NCBI GenBank assembly: GCA_046758085.1
Contig: JBHHZP010000189.1
Coordinates: forward strand, 1-5,674
Direction: 5' to 3'
DNA: 5,674 bases
From: VRUB01 sp046758085
GTDB lineage: Bacteria; Pseudomonadota; Gammaproteobacteria; Acidiferrobacterales; SPGG2
Shown piece by piece: positions 1-5,673 of this stretch (positions are counted from its first letter, which is position 1; each line of letters starts with the position of its first letter). The translations under genes were made by a program, and so were the position numbers. Under the pieces are notes generated by a model, which did no database searches, was not told the DNA's origin, and saw only the letters and a program-made list of their open reading frames with translations.

Positions 1-127
1 CGTGGCGAGCCCGTTCGGCGGGAGCAAGGTTCACTGGACCTTTCTCTCGCTCCGCCTCACCCCTGTAGGCTCGGTGCCAGCATCCGTGGCTTGCAACGGG
101 CTCGGAAACAAAGGCGCAATCCATGTC
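1..127. repeat. Terminal direct repeat, left copy (right half of inverted-repeat element)
   Basis: These 127 bases are identical to 5548-5674. They correspond to the right half of the inverted-repeat element described at 5457-5673, starting inside the loop of its central hairpin and ending one base past its right inverted-repeat end. The left half of the element is absent here, because the window begins inside it. The length of 127 matches a widely used assembler k-mer, so the identity probably reflects a shared graph node. That node could come from a circular molecule or from a dispersed repeat present at both ends of a linear segment. Confidence 0.95.
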
Positions 128-322
128 ACTCGAGCGCAGCCCATTCTAAGGCACCTCTTAGTCTTGACGAGTTTCAGCGTTTCAAGCCGGGACCTGTGGG
201 ACAGCCGCAATAGGATGGATTTATTTTTCTTTGGCAGATCCAATGGCGCAAGTTAAAGGTATTATGCCGGGAATCAAACGGCCGGCGCGCCGGTCTATCA
301 AAATTATAACGGTTGCTCTGAG
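128..322. other. Non-coding region upstream of cysK
   Basis: This is 195 bases of non-coding DNA between the repeat and cysK. It holds a small hairpin at 146-161 (CTAAG, six-base loop, CTTAG), a T-rich tract around 219-230 and a perfect 12-base palindrome, CCGGCGCGCCGG, at 282-293, about 30 bases before the cysK start. I looked for a sigma-70 promoter. TTGGCA at 231-236 and TATTAT at 260-265 resemble the two boxes but are 23 bases apart, which is too far. No promoter is called. The palindrome could be an operator, but nothing in the sequence proves this. Confidence 0.5.
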
Positions 323-1234
323 ATGAAATTCGACAATATCCTACAGACGATAGGTAACACGCCGATCGTCCGCCTGAACAAGGTCAAAGACACGCTTGCG
401 GCCAGCCTGTGGGTGAAGCTCGAGAGCTTCAACCCCGCAGGATCGGTCAAGGACCGTCCCGCGCTGAACATGATTGAGGACGCCGAGCAACGTGGTGTCT
501 TGAGGCCCGGCGACACCATCATCGAGCCCACCTCGGGCAACACTGGCATCGGGCTCGCCATGGTGGCCGCGGTAAAGGGCTACCCTGCCGTCTTCGTTAT
601 GTCCGAAGACATGAGCGAGGAGCGCAAGGCCATACTGAAAGCGTTCGGTGCCGAGATCATCCTGACGCCCGCCGACAAAGGCACGGTGGGGGCGATTGAG
701 GAGGCACGGCGCATGGCGGTGGAGAAAGGATATTTTTTTGTCGGCCAGCACTACAATGCGGCCAACCCCGCCTCGCACAAGACGACCGCCGAGGAGATCT
801 GGCATGATTTCGGTGCCGACCTCGATGCGCTGATTTGCACTACCGGAACCGGGGGCACCATCTCCGGGGTAGGTCGATATTTGCGCGAGCAGAACCCCGG
901 CCTGCGGATCATAGCCACCGAACCCGCAGATTCGCCGATCCTCTCCAAAGGTATCGGCTGCAAGCACAAGATCATGGGCACGGCGCCCAGCTTTATCCCG
1001 GACACCCTGGACACCACTATCTATGACGAGATCGTCCCCATCACCACGGAGGAAGCGTATGAAGCGGCCCGATTCCTGGCCGCGCAGGAAGGTATCTTCG
1101 CCGGAATCTCATCGGGCGCCGCCATCGCGGGGATGATCAAGGTCGCGTTGCGGAAAGACGCGAGGGGTAAGGTGCTGCTCACAATCCTCCCGGATACGGG
1201 TGAGCGTTACCTCAGCACTGACCTTTGGTCATAA
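323..1234 (+). CDS. cysK: Cysteine synthase (O-acetylserine sulfhydrylase), CysK-type
   Basis: The product is a 303-residue fold-type II PLP enzyme of the cytoplasm. By family it joins O-acetyl-L-serine and sulfide to make L-cysteine, releasing acetate. Seen in the sequence: an N-terminal IGNTPIVRL segment (residues 10-18); the PLP Schiff-base lysine K43 in NPAGSVKDR; the substrate-loop motif TSGNTG at 70-75; the phosphate-binding GTGGT at 175-179; the GISSGA segment near 261-266, whose serine contacts the pyridine nitrogen; and a C-terminal LPDTGERYLST. The length is normal for the family, which runs about 300-320 residues. The intact C-terminal motif favours CysK over CysM, though NPAGSVKDR also occurs in CysM enzymes, so thiosulfate or other sulfur donors cannot be excluded. 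The ATG at 323 lies just before the conserved N-terminus. The Shine-Dalgarno is weak, with only GCTCTGAG directly upstream. The next gene is 162 bases away. Confidence 0.93.
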   Translation: MKFDNILQTIGNTPIVRLNKVKDTLAASLWVKLESFNPAGSVKDRPALNMIEDAEQRGVLRPGDTIIEPTSGNTGIGLAMVAAVKGYPAVFVMSEDMSEERKAILKAFGAEIILTPADKGTVGAIEEARRMAVEKGYFFVGQHYNAANPASHKTTAEEIWHDFGADLDALICTTGTGGTISGVGRYLREQNPGLRIIATEPADSPILSKGIGCKHKIMGTAPSFIPDTLDTTIYDEIVPITTEEAYEAARFLAAQEGIFAGISSGAAIAGMIKVALRKDARGKVLLTILPDTGERYLSTDLWS

Positions 1235-1396
1235 GAGAACGCATAAAAAAACAGGGTAAATTTATTGTTCGCTGTCAGCATAGGACTGAACCAGTCGCGT
1301 CCGAGGCCGCTGATGGCCTCCCCGCACCACGGATCGCTGCGGGGCTGCGATCGTGTTTGCGGTGCTCCTGGAGGATGCAAGGGATAGCATCGCGCA
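1235..1396. other. cysK-plsC spacer with successive hairpins
   Basis: This spacer contains several inverted repeats in a row: GACTG/CAGTC at 1284-1296 with a three-base loop; GAGGCC/GGCCTC at 1303-1320 with a six-base loop; and two competing arrangements between 1320 and 1352 (CCCCGC with GCGGGG, or GATCGC at 1332-1337 with GCGATC at 1347-1352). The second arrangement can be extended outward by GCACC/GGTGC. None is followed by a T run, so none is an ordinary intrinsic terminator. They could slow or end transcription after cysK, or form a leader for plsC. This is inference from base pairing read by eye. Confidence 0.4.
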
Positions 1397-2146
1397 ATGG
1401 GTCGCCGGCTCTACTCCACGCTCTTTTGGGTGTTCGTGGCGCTCAGCTCCGCCGTCCTCTTTCCGGTCGCACTCTTGCTCTGGGCGCTGACCTTGCCGTT
1501 TGACCCGCGCAGGCGGCTACTACATTTCTTTACCTGCTTATGGGCCTCGCTTTATACCTGGCTCAATCCGGCGTGGCCGGTCACCATCGTCGGCCGTGAG
1601 AAGATCCAAGCGAACCGGGCCTGCGTAATGGTCGCGAACCACCTTTCCTTGCTCGATATCCTGGTGCTCTTTCGCACCTTCGCGCACTTCAAGTGGGTCT
1701 CCAAGGTCGAGAATTTTCGCGTGCCCTTCATCGGCTGGAATATGTCGCTGAACGGGTACATCAAGCTCAAGCGCGGCGACCGCGCCAGCGTGCTGCGGAT
1801 GATGGAGGCATGCGAGAAGGCGCTGGCGCAGGGCAGCTCGGTCATGATGTTTCCCGAAGGCACGCGATCCGCTAGCGGGCGCTTGCGCCCCTTTAGCCCC
1901 GGTGCCTTCGAGCTTGCGCTGCGCACCCGCAGCCCTGTGCAGCCGATGCTGATCCAGGGGACGCGCGAGGCACTGCCGAAGCGAGGTTTCGTGCTCCAGG
2001 AGCGGCACCCGATCCGCATCACCGTGCTCGATCCGATCCCGCCGGAGAGCTTCGAGGAGCTCTCGGCCCAGGACCTCGCCCAGCGCGTTCGCACACTGAT
2101 GGCCGAGGCACTGGGCGAGCCCAATACCCAGCGCGCGAGCTCGTAA
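1397..2146 (+). CDS. plsC: 1-acyl-sn-glycerol-3-phosphate acyltransferase (PlsC/LPLAT family)
   Basis: The 249-residue protein has the motifs of the PlsC acyltransferase family, which moves a fatty acyl group to lysophosphatidic acid to make phosphatidic acid at the inner membrane. Seen: a hydrophobic N-terminal segment at about residues 8-32 that would anchor it in the membrane; the catalytic NHxSxxD motif as N81-H82-L-S-L-L-D87; a glycine-rich block II around GYIKLKRGDR (120-129); FPEGTRS at 152-158, which binds the glycerol phosphate; and a block IV proline region, SPVQPMLIQGTR (179-190). Length is typical. The start is well fixed, because an in-frame TAG at 1385-1387 lies four codons upstream. 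AAGGGA at 1379-1384 is a somewhat distant ribosome-binding site. The acyl donor (acyl-CoA or acyl-ACP) and exact lysophospholipid substrate cannot be read from the sequence. It heads a possible operon with the next two genes. Confidence 0.9.
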   Translation: MGRRLYSTLFWVFVALSSAVLFPVALLLWALTLPFDPRRRLLHFFTCLWASLYTWLNPAWPVTIVGREKIQANRACVMVANHLSLLDILVLFRTFAHFKWVSKVENFRVPFIGWNMSLNGYIKLKRGDRASVLRMMEACEKALAQGSSVMMFPEGTRSASGRLRPFSPGAFELALRTRSPVQPMLIQGTREALPKRGFVLQERHPIRITVLDPIPPESFEELSAQDLAQRVRTLMAEALGEPNTQRASS

Positions 2147-2235
2147 CCAAGACACTCGGGCACCATGGGAGGAATTGAGTTTCCTTTAAACGTGAGCAGG
2201 AAAGAATAGCTCCTTCACCCTAACGGGCACCGCAC

Positions 2236-2763
2236 ATGCACAAGCTCCGCCATTTACGAGCGATCCTGGCGCTGCCATTCGTCGCGCTGTGCATCATTCC
2301 GGGATTGGTGCTTCTTTTGCTCTACCATGTGGACACTCGCTGGAATACCGCGAGTGCTGCTTACGGGATTATTTTTTTTGCCGGCATCGTGTTTTTGCTG
2401 GCAGGGATGATTTTGCTCGTTGTCACGGTGTACCTGTTCGCCACGGTCGGCGAAGGCACGCTGGCACCGTGGGACCCTGCGCAGAAACTCGTCGTCGAGG
2501 GGCCGTATCGGTACGTACGAAACCCGATGATTACGGGTGTGCTTACCGTTCTTGTCGGCGAGAGTATTGTGACGGGATCGTTGGCAATCGCATTGTTCGC
2601 CGTTTTTTTCTTTGTGCTCAACCACCTCTATTTCATATTCTCGGAAGAACCCGGCCTTATAAAACGATTCGGTGAACCGTATAAGCGGTACCTGAAAAAT
2701 GTGCCGAGATGGTTGCCACGAACTGCCCCGTGGGTGGGGGACCACCATCAAAACGAGTCGTAA
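2236..2763 (+). CDS. ICMT-fold membrane methyltransferase (isoprenylcysteine carboxyl methyltransferase family)
   Basis: The product is a 175-residue integral membrane protein. Hydrophobic segments lie at about residues 10-30, 42-70 and 100-134. The C-terminal half carries the family signature: GPYRYVRNPM at 89-98, EEP at 137-139 and FGEPYKRYLKNVPRWLPR from 145 on. In characterised relatives these regions bind S-adenosylmethionine and place the methyl acceptor. Bacterial members act on varied and mostly unknown substrates. Lipid amines or small thiols are as possible as a prenylated cysteine, so no symbol is given. The start is fixed by an in-frame TAA at 2221-2223, with ATG 2236 the first start codon after it. 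No good Shine-Dalgarno is visible. It sits 89 bases after plsC and 41 before cbbY, so a link to lipid metabolism is plausible but inferred only from position. Confidence 0.85.
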   Translation: MHKLRHLRAILALPFVALCIIPGLVLLLLYHVDTRWNTASAAYGIIFFAGIVFLLAGMILLVVTVYLFATVGEGTLAPWDPAQKLVVEGPYRYVRNPMITGVLTVLVGESIVTGSLAIALFAVFFFVLNHLYFIFSEEPGLIKRFGEPYKRYLKNVPRWLPRTAPWVGDHHQNES

Positions 2764-2804
2764 TTTGGCATGAGCGCAGACACTGACCGTGCCGGGGCTG
2801 CGTA

Positions 2805-3587
2805 ATGCTTGAGGCGTTGCTGTTCGACGTCGACGGTACATTGGCGGAGACGGAGGAATCGCACCGCGCGGCGTTCAACTCCGCGTTCCGGGCCGCCAGT
2901 CTCGACTGGGTGTGGGACCCTGCGCTTTATCGGCGCCTGCTGCAGGTGGCGGGAGGACGCGAGCGCATCCGCCATTACATAGCCACGCACCAGCCGGAGT
3001 TCGCCCGGCACAGTGACCTGGACGCACTCGTAGCGCGGCTGCATGCCGACAAGTCGCGGCGCTTCGCCGAGATCGTGCGCGCCGGGGAGCTTGGCTTGCG
3101 CCCGGGCGTCATGCGGTTGCTGCGCGAGGCGCGTGCCTGCGGACTGCGGCTCGCCATCGCCACCACCACGAGCTTGCGCAATATCGCCGTGCTGCTGGAA
3201 ACCACTGTCGGGCGCGAGGCCATGGATTGGTTCGAAGTGATCGGCGCAGGCGAGTGTGTGTCGACAAAGAAACCGGCCCTCGATATTTACTACTGGGTGT
3301 TAACACGAATGCGCCTTGAGGCCCCGGCGTGTCTCGCCATCGAAGATTCGGCGATCGGCCTGCAGGCGGCGCTCGACGCCGGCATCCCCACAGTGATCAC
3401 GGTGAGCGGATTCACCGTCGGCGAGGACTTTACCGGCGCCCGTGCCGTACTGAGCGACCTCGGCGAGCTGGGACAACCGTTTCGTCTATTGTACGGCGAT
3501 GCTTACGGCCGGGGATGCGTTGACGTTGAGCTTTTGCGGCGCTGGCATGCCACGGCACGGACGGTGCGGGCACCCGCAGATCGTTGA
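2805..3587 (+). CDS. cbbY: CbbY-type HAD phosphatase (probable xylulose-1,5-bisphosphate phosphatase)
   Basis: This is a 260-residue soluble HAD-superfamily hydrolase with a cap domain. Seen: motif I DVDGT with nucleophile D8 and acid/base D10; the CbbY-like run LAETEESHR directly after it; a helical cap at about residues 15-95; motif II threonines in IATTTS at 118-123; motif III lysine in KKPALDIY around 155-162; and motif IV IEDSAIG with E180 and D181. Characterised CbbY proteins dephosphorylate xylulose-1,5-bisphosphate, a misfire product that inhibits Rubisco, so the gene hints at a Calvin cycle in this organism. No Rubisco gene lies in the window. The tail after residue 225 (GDAYGRGCVDVELLRRWH) extends beyond the core fold. 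Start ATG 2805 is preceded by GGGG at 2794-2797. A TGCGGG/CCCGCA hairpin (3565-3578) lies in the last codons but has no T run. Confidence 0.87.
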   Translation: MLEALLFDVDGTLAETEESHRAAFNSAFRAASLDWVWDPALYRRLLQVAGGRERIRHYIATHQPEFARHSDLDALVARLHADKSRRFAEIVRAGELGLRPGVMRLLREARACGLRLAIATTTSLRNIAVLLETTVGREAMDWFEVIGAGECVSTKKPALDIYYWVLTRMRLEAPACLAIEDSAIGLQAALDAGIPTVITVSGFTVGEDFTGARAVLSDLGELGQPFRLLYGDAYGRGCVDVELLRRWHATARTVRAPADR

Positions 3588-3802
3588 GCGACGAACGCGC
3601 TTTACGTCGGCATCGTGACCTCAAGGGAAATTCGAAGGAAATTAGAAAAGCTCGCAGGCGAGCGCATACCGCTGCGGCGGAGCACGGCGAGGGCAATGCC
3701 CTTATAAGGCATTACAAAAAGTTGCCGCGCACCATGCTACGATACGCCATCGGACGTTTTCCGCAACGCAGAAGACAAGCGTACCTTATAGACAAGTCCT
3801 AG
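3584..3802 (+). pseudogene. Short basic reading frame, possible 3' remnant of an AlkD-like DNA alkylation repair gene
   Basis: A 72-codon frame opens with TTG overlapping the cbbY stop and ends with TAG at 3800-3802. It is very rich in Arg and Lys and shows no fold in its first 40 residues. Its last third (HYKKLPRTMLRYAIGRFPQ, residues 43-61, then RRRQAYL) resembles, from memory, the C-terminal end of AlkD-like HEAT-repeat alkylation repair proteins, which often finish with a PRTMLRYAIE-type segment. If so, the rest of the gene (about 200 residues) is missing, and this is a deletion remnant rather than a working gene. No ribosome-binding site supports the TTG start. The alternative is a chance open frame in GC-rich DNA, or a real small basic protein translated by coupling with cbbY. 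Confidence 0.4.
3695..3713. repeat. 19-base near-perfect palindrome
   Basis: AATGCC (3695-3700) and GGCATT (3708-3713) flank TTATAA, itself a palindrome, with one extra C at 3701. The sequence is followed by ACAAAAAG and not by a T run, so it is not a plus-strand terminator. It lies inside the probable remnant frame and about 100 bases upstream of the unknown gene, and could be an operator or a scar of a rearrangement. Confidence 0.5.
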
Positions 3803-3813
3803 GAACCAACGGC

Positions 3814-4278
3814 GTGCTCGACTCGGCGACAATTCTGAAAGGAATCAGCACCGCGGCGTCGGTCATCAATACGCTGAATGCCCTGATAAAGGGCACGAAG
3901 GGCACCAAACGTGCGTTGCTTCTCGAGCTGCAGGGCAATATCCGGCTGATCGTGCTCTACGTGAACGGTGGCACGCCGATCGACAAGGTGATCAAGAAGC
4001 TCGAGGTCTCGCAATGCAAGGCCGCGCTCGAGTCAAACTTCAATTTCAACTCGTTAAAAAGAGGAAAAGTAGGTCGGGCGGCGACCAAACGCGTACCGCA
4101 GTACAAAGCCTATGTTGGCTGGACCACCGAGCAGCTATTCTCGAGTATCTATTTGAAGATCCGAGATCTGCAGAACATCGTCGAGATCGATCCGGGTAAC
4201 AAGCGCTTTCGCAAAAACGTGCGCTTGTTGAACGTGCTGAAGATGATGCTGTTGTTACTGCACCACTTGAGATCGTAG
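3814..4278 (+). CDS. Hypothetical protein, 154 residues, mostly helical, unrecognised
   Basis: I do not recognise this protein. It starts with GTG at 3814, with AGGA at 3801-3804 as a correctly spaced ribosome-binding site that overlaps the stop of the preceding frame. The composition looks like a real, soluble, mainly alpha-helical protein: an amphipathic N-terminal stretch (ILKGISTAASVINTLNALI, residues 7-25), a KGTKGTKR linker, a helix ALLLELQGNIRLIVLYV (34-50), a basic middle (SLKRGKVGRAATKR, about 80-93), an aromatic patch YVGWTTEQLF (100-109) and a leucine-rich C-terminal helix (VLKMMLLLLHHL). There is no signal peptide and no obvious catalytic motif. The GTG start, the more AT-rich codons (AAT, AAA, TTA) and the remnant just upstream fit an acquired gene at an insertion-prone spot. 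It converges with argC, 16 bases away, with no intrinsic terminator between them. Confidence 0.72.
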   Translation: MLDSATILKGISTAASVINTLNALIKGTKGTKRALLLELQGNIRLIVLYVNGGTPIDKVIKKLEVSQCKAALESNFNFNSLKRGKVGRAATKRVPQYKAYVGWTTEQLFSSIYLKIRDLQNIVEIDPGNKRFRKNVRLLNVLKMMLLLLHHLRS

Positions 4279-4294
4279 CGCCCGTGGCCGGTAT

Positions 4295-5347
4295 TCAGGG
4301 GTGCAACGCGCGGCGCGTCAGGCCGGTGGTTCGCTCGATCCCGAACATCAGGTTCATATTCTCAATGCCGACCTGCGCGCCGCCCTTGCCGATGCTGTCA
4401 AGCACGCTGAATACTACAATGCGATTGCGGGTGTCATCGACGTCGAGGCCGATGAAGCAATAATTCGTCCCGGCCACGGCACTGACCCAGGGGTAGGGCC
4501 GGTATTGCCAGGAGACGCCAGGCTCCTTGGGTTGGTCGTAGATCTGCACGAACGGCTCATCCCGGTAGCAGTCGCGGTAAAGCTCGAGCAGCTGTTGTCT
4601 GGAAACCGGCTTTGTGGAAAAGGCATGGCACACGTCGAGAATGCCGCGCACGATGGGGACATAGGTCGGGGTAAAGTGGACGTGCACCTCTTTGTCGGCC
4701 AGCAACGAAAGCTCCTGCTCCATTTCGAAGCTATGGCGATGGCCCACCACGTTGTAAGGCACTAGGTTGTTTCCGATCTCCGGATGATGTGCCGGCCGCG
4801 CGAGCTCCGCCCCCGCCCCCGCCGTGCCGGACAGACCATCGACCACGATCCGGCGCTCATCGATCAGCGCCTCTTTGATTAGGGGCGCCAGGCCCAGAAC
4901 GGCCGCTGATGAGAAGCAGCCGGGATTGGCCACCAACCGCGCCCCGGTGATCGCTTCCTTGTGCAGCTCCGCTATGCCGTATACCGCCTCCTCGGCCAGC
5001 GGCCAGTTGCCATGGGTTTGCCGGTACACGGTCTCCCAGAGCTTGCGGTCGGAGAGGCGAAAAGCGGCACCGAGATCGATGACCTTGGCGCCTTGGTCCA
5101 GGAAGCGTGCGGCTTCGCGAATGGACGCATCCGTGGGCAGCGCGAGAAACACCACGTCACAAGGCGTGGTGTGATCCGGATGGATCAGCCGCACGCCAGT
5201 CCCATAAAGGTTCGGATGATAGTCCTCGATAGCGGCCTCGGTGCGGCTGGTGGCCCAGGCGATCTTGACCTCGGGGTGATCGAGCAAAACGCGCAGCGCC
5301 TCACCGCCCATGTAACCGCTGGCTCCGACGATTCCGACAGTAGGCAT
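4295..5347 (-). CDS. argC: N-acetyl-gamma-glutamyl-phosphate reductase (ArgC)
   Basis: The 350-residue cytoplasmic enzyme reduces N-acetyl-glutamyl phosphate with NADPH to N-acetylglutamate semialdehyde, the third step of arginine synthesis. Seen: an N-terminal NADP-binding GIVGASGYMGG (G5, G8, G11); the catalytic cysteine C144 in NPGCFSSA; the dimer and active-site segment GLSGTAGAGAE (171-181) followed by HHPE; GHRHSFEMEQE (202-212), which supplies the catalytic histidine; FTPTYVPIVRG (225-235); and the C-terminal GKGGAQVGIENMNLMFG. Length is normal. The open frame runs on upstream for about 108 more codons, but ATG 5347 is chosen because the Rossmann fold begins directly after it. GGGAAA about nine bases upstream is a modest ribosome-binding site. 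Some motifs differ from the common ArgC wording (FSSA after the catalytic Cys, PYNVVGHRH), so a related LysY-type role in lysine synthesis is a minor alternative. Confidence 0.92.
   Translation of the reverse strand: MPTVGIVGASGYMGGEALRVLLDHPEVKIAWATSRTEAAIEDYHPNLYGTGVRLIHPDHTTPCDVVFLALPTDASIREAARFLDQGAKVIDLGAAFRLSDRKLWETVYRQTHGNWPLAEEAVYGIAELHKEAITGARLVANPGCFSSAAVLGLAPLIKEALIDERRIVVDGLSGTAGAGAELARPAHHPEIGNNLVPYNVVGHRHSFEMEQELSLLADKEVHVHFTPTYVPIVRGILDVCHAFSTKPVSRQQLLELYRDCYRDEPFVQIYDQPKEPGVSWQYRPYPWVSAVAGTNYCFIGLDVDDTRNRIVVFSVLDSIGKGGAQVGIENMNLMFGIERTTGLTRRALHP
4306..4318. repeat. GC-rich hairpin at the 3' end of argC
   Basis: ACGCG and CGCGT pair around a CGG loop within the last codons of argC. 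There is no T run on either side. It is the only secondary structure I see at the convergent junction with the unknown gene, where just 16 bases separate the two stop codons. Confidence 0.35.
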
Positions 5348-5386
5348 ATTCAATTTCCCGGCTTCAAAGCGCGCCGCCGAAAAGCT

Positions 5387-5449
5387 GGTTGCGGCGCAAT
5401 GTGGGATTCTATGGCAAAAACGACGCGTAGTCATTGCTGCCACACAACC
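5387..5449 (-). promoter_or_regulatory. Inverted repeats between argC and the terminal element
   Basis: GGTTG at 5387-5391 pairs with CAACC at 5445-5449, and TGTGG at 5400-5404 continues the stem with CCACA at 5440-5444. Eight unpaired bases lie on one side. A competing inner pairing joins TGGCA (5412-5416) with TGCCA (5438-5442). The structure spans the candidate argC promoter, so it would be an operator-like DNA feature more than a transcript leader. Read by eye only. Confidence 0.3.
5406..5434 (-). promoter_or_regulatory. Candidate sigma-70 promoter of argC
   Basis: On the minus strand a -10 box TAGAAT (5411-5406, five of six consensus bases) follows a -35 box ATGACT (5434-5429, four of six) with a 17-base spacer. 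Transcription would begin near 5399, giving an untranslated leader of about 50 bases before ATG 5347. The promoter lies between argC and the inverted-repeat element, so argC need not depend on the element for expression. Confidence 0.45.
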
Positions 5450-5456
5450 ACCCGAT

Positions 5457-5673
5457 ACATGGACCACACCTTTGTTTCCGAGACACGCCGTAAATATCTG
5501 CGGCGCTACGCAATCGTGCTTCGCTTGCAGGAGCGGGGCTCGCCGTGCGTGGCGAGCCCGTTCGGCGGGAGCAAGGTTCACTGGACCTTTCTCTCGCTCC
5601 GCCTCACCCCTGTAGGCTCGGTGCCAGCATCCGTGGCTTGCAACGGGCTCGGAAACAAAGGCGCAATCCATGT
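5457..5673 (-). repeat. 217-base inverted-repeat element with internal hairpins (MITE-like or structured RNA)
   Basis: Two 26-base arms, 5457-5482 and 5648-5673, are inverted copies matching at 22 of 26 positions. The outer 7 and inner 14 bases match perfectly, with all changes in a five-base centre. Each mismatch is a transition that reads as G-U on the minus strand and A-C on the plus strand, so only a minus-strand RNA could pair along the whole 26 bp. Inside are a perfect 9-bp hairpin (5536-5544 with 5551-5559, loop GTGCGT), a two-part hairpin (5564-5572 with 5596-5603, then AAGGT 5573-5577 with ACCTT 5585-5589) and CGCCG/CGGCG at 5486-5505. No transposase is encoded and no clear target-site duplication is visible (CGAT against CACT outside the arms). 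The family is not recognised. Confidence 0.65.

Noticed and set aside
2..256. An 84-codon plus-strand open frame starting with GTG
   Set aside because: It lies in the repeat element and the cysK upstream region, has no ribosome-binding site, and has no protein-like pattern beyond the arm peptide. It is open because the DNA is GC-rich.
231..265. TTGGCA and TATTAT as a cysK promoter
   Set aside because: The spacer is 23 bases. A sigma-54 reading also fails, because the GG and GC elements are not at the required spacing.
341..967. Long antisense open frames opposite cysK, plsC, the methyltransferase and cbbY
   Set aside because: They are shadows of well-supported genes, have no recognisable motifs, and follow from the codon bias of GC-rich genes.
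2165..2209. A 14-residue leader peptide between plsC and the methyltransferase
   Set aside because: It has no ribosome-binding site of its own and no regulatory codon run, and tiny open frames of this size occur by chance.
3565..3578. Intrinsic terminator at the end of cbbY
   Set aside because: The TGCGGG/CCCGCA stem is inside the coding region and is followed by GATCGTTGAG, with no T run.
4295..5671. argC read as a 458-residue protein with a 108-residue N-terminal extension
   Set aside because: The extra part translates the inverted-repeat element and the candidate promoter. The conserved NADP-binding fold begins right at the internal ATG at 5347.
5457..5673. Retron, OMEGA/HEARO RNA, riboswitch or 6S RNA identity for the structured element
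   Set aside because: There is no reverse transcriptase or nuclease gene nearby, and I see none of the conserved cores I know for these RNAs. Only the existence of structure is supported.
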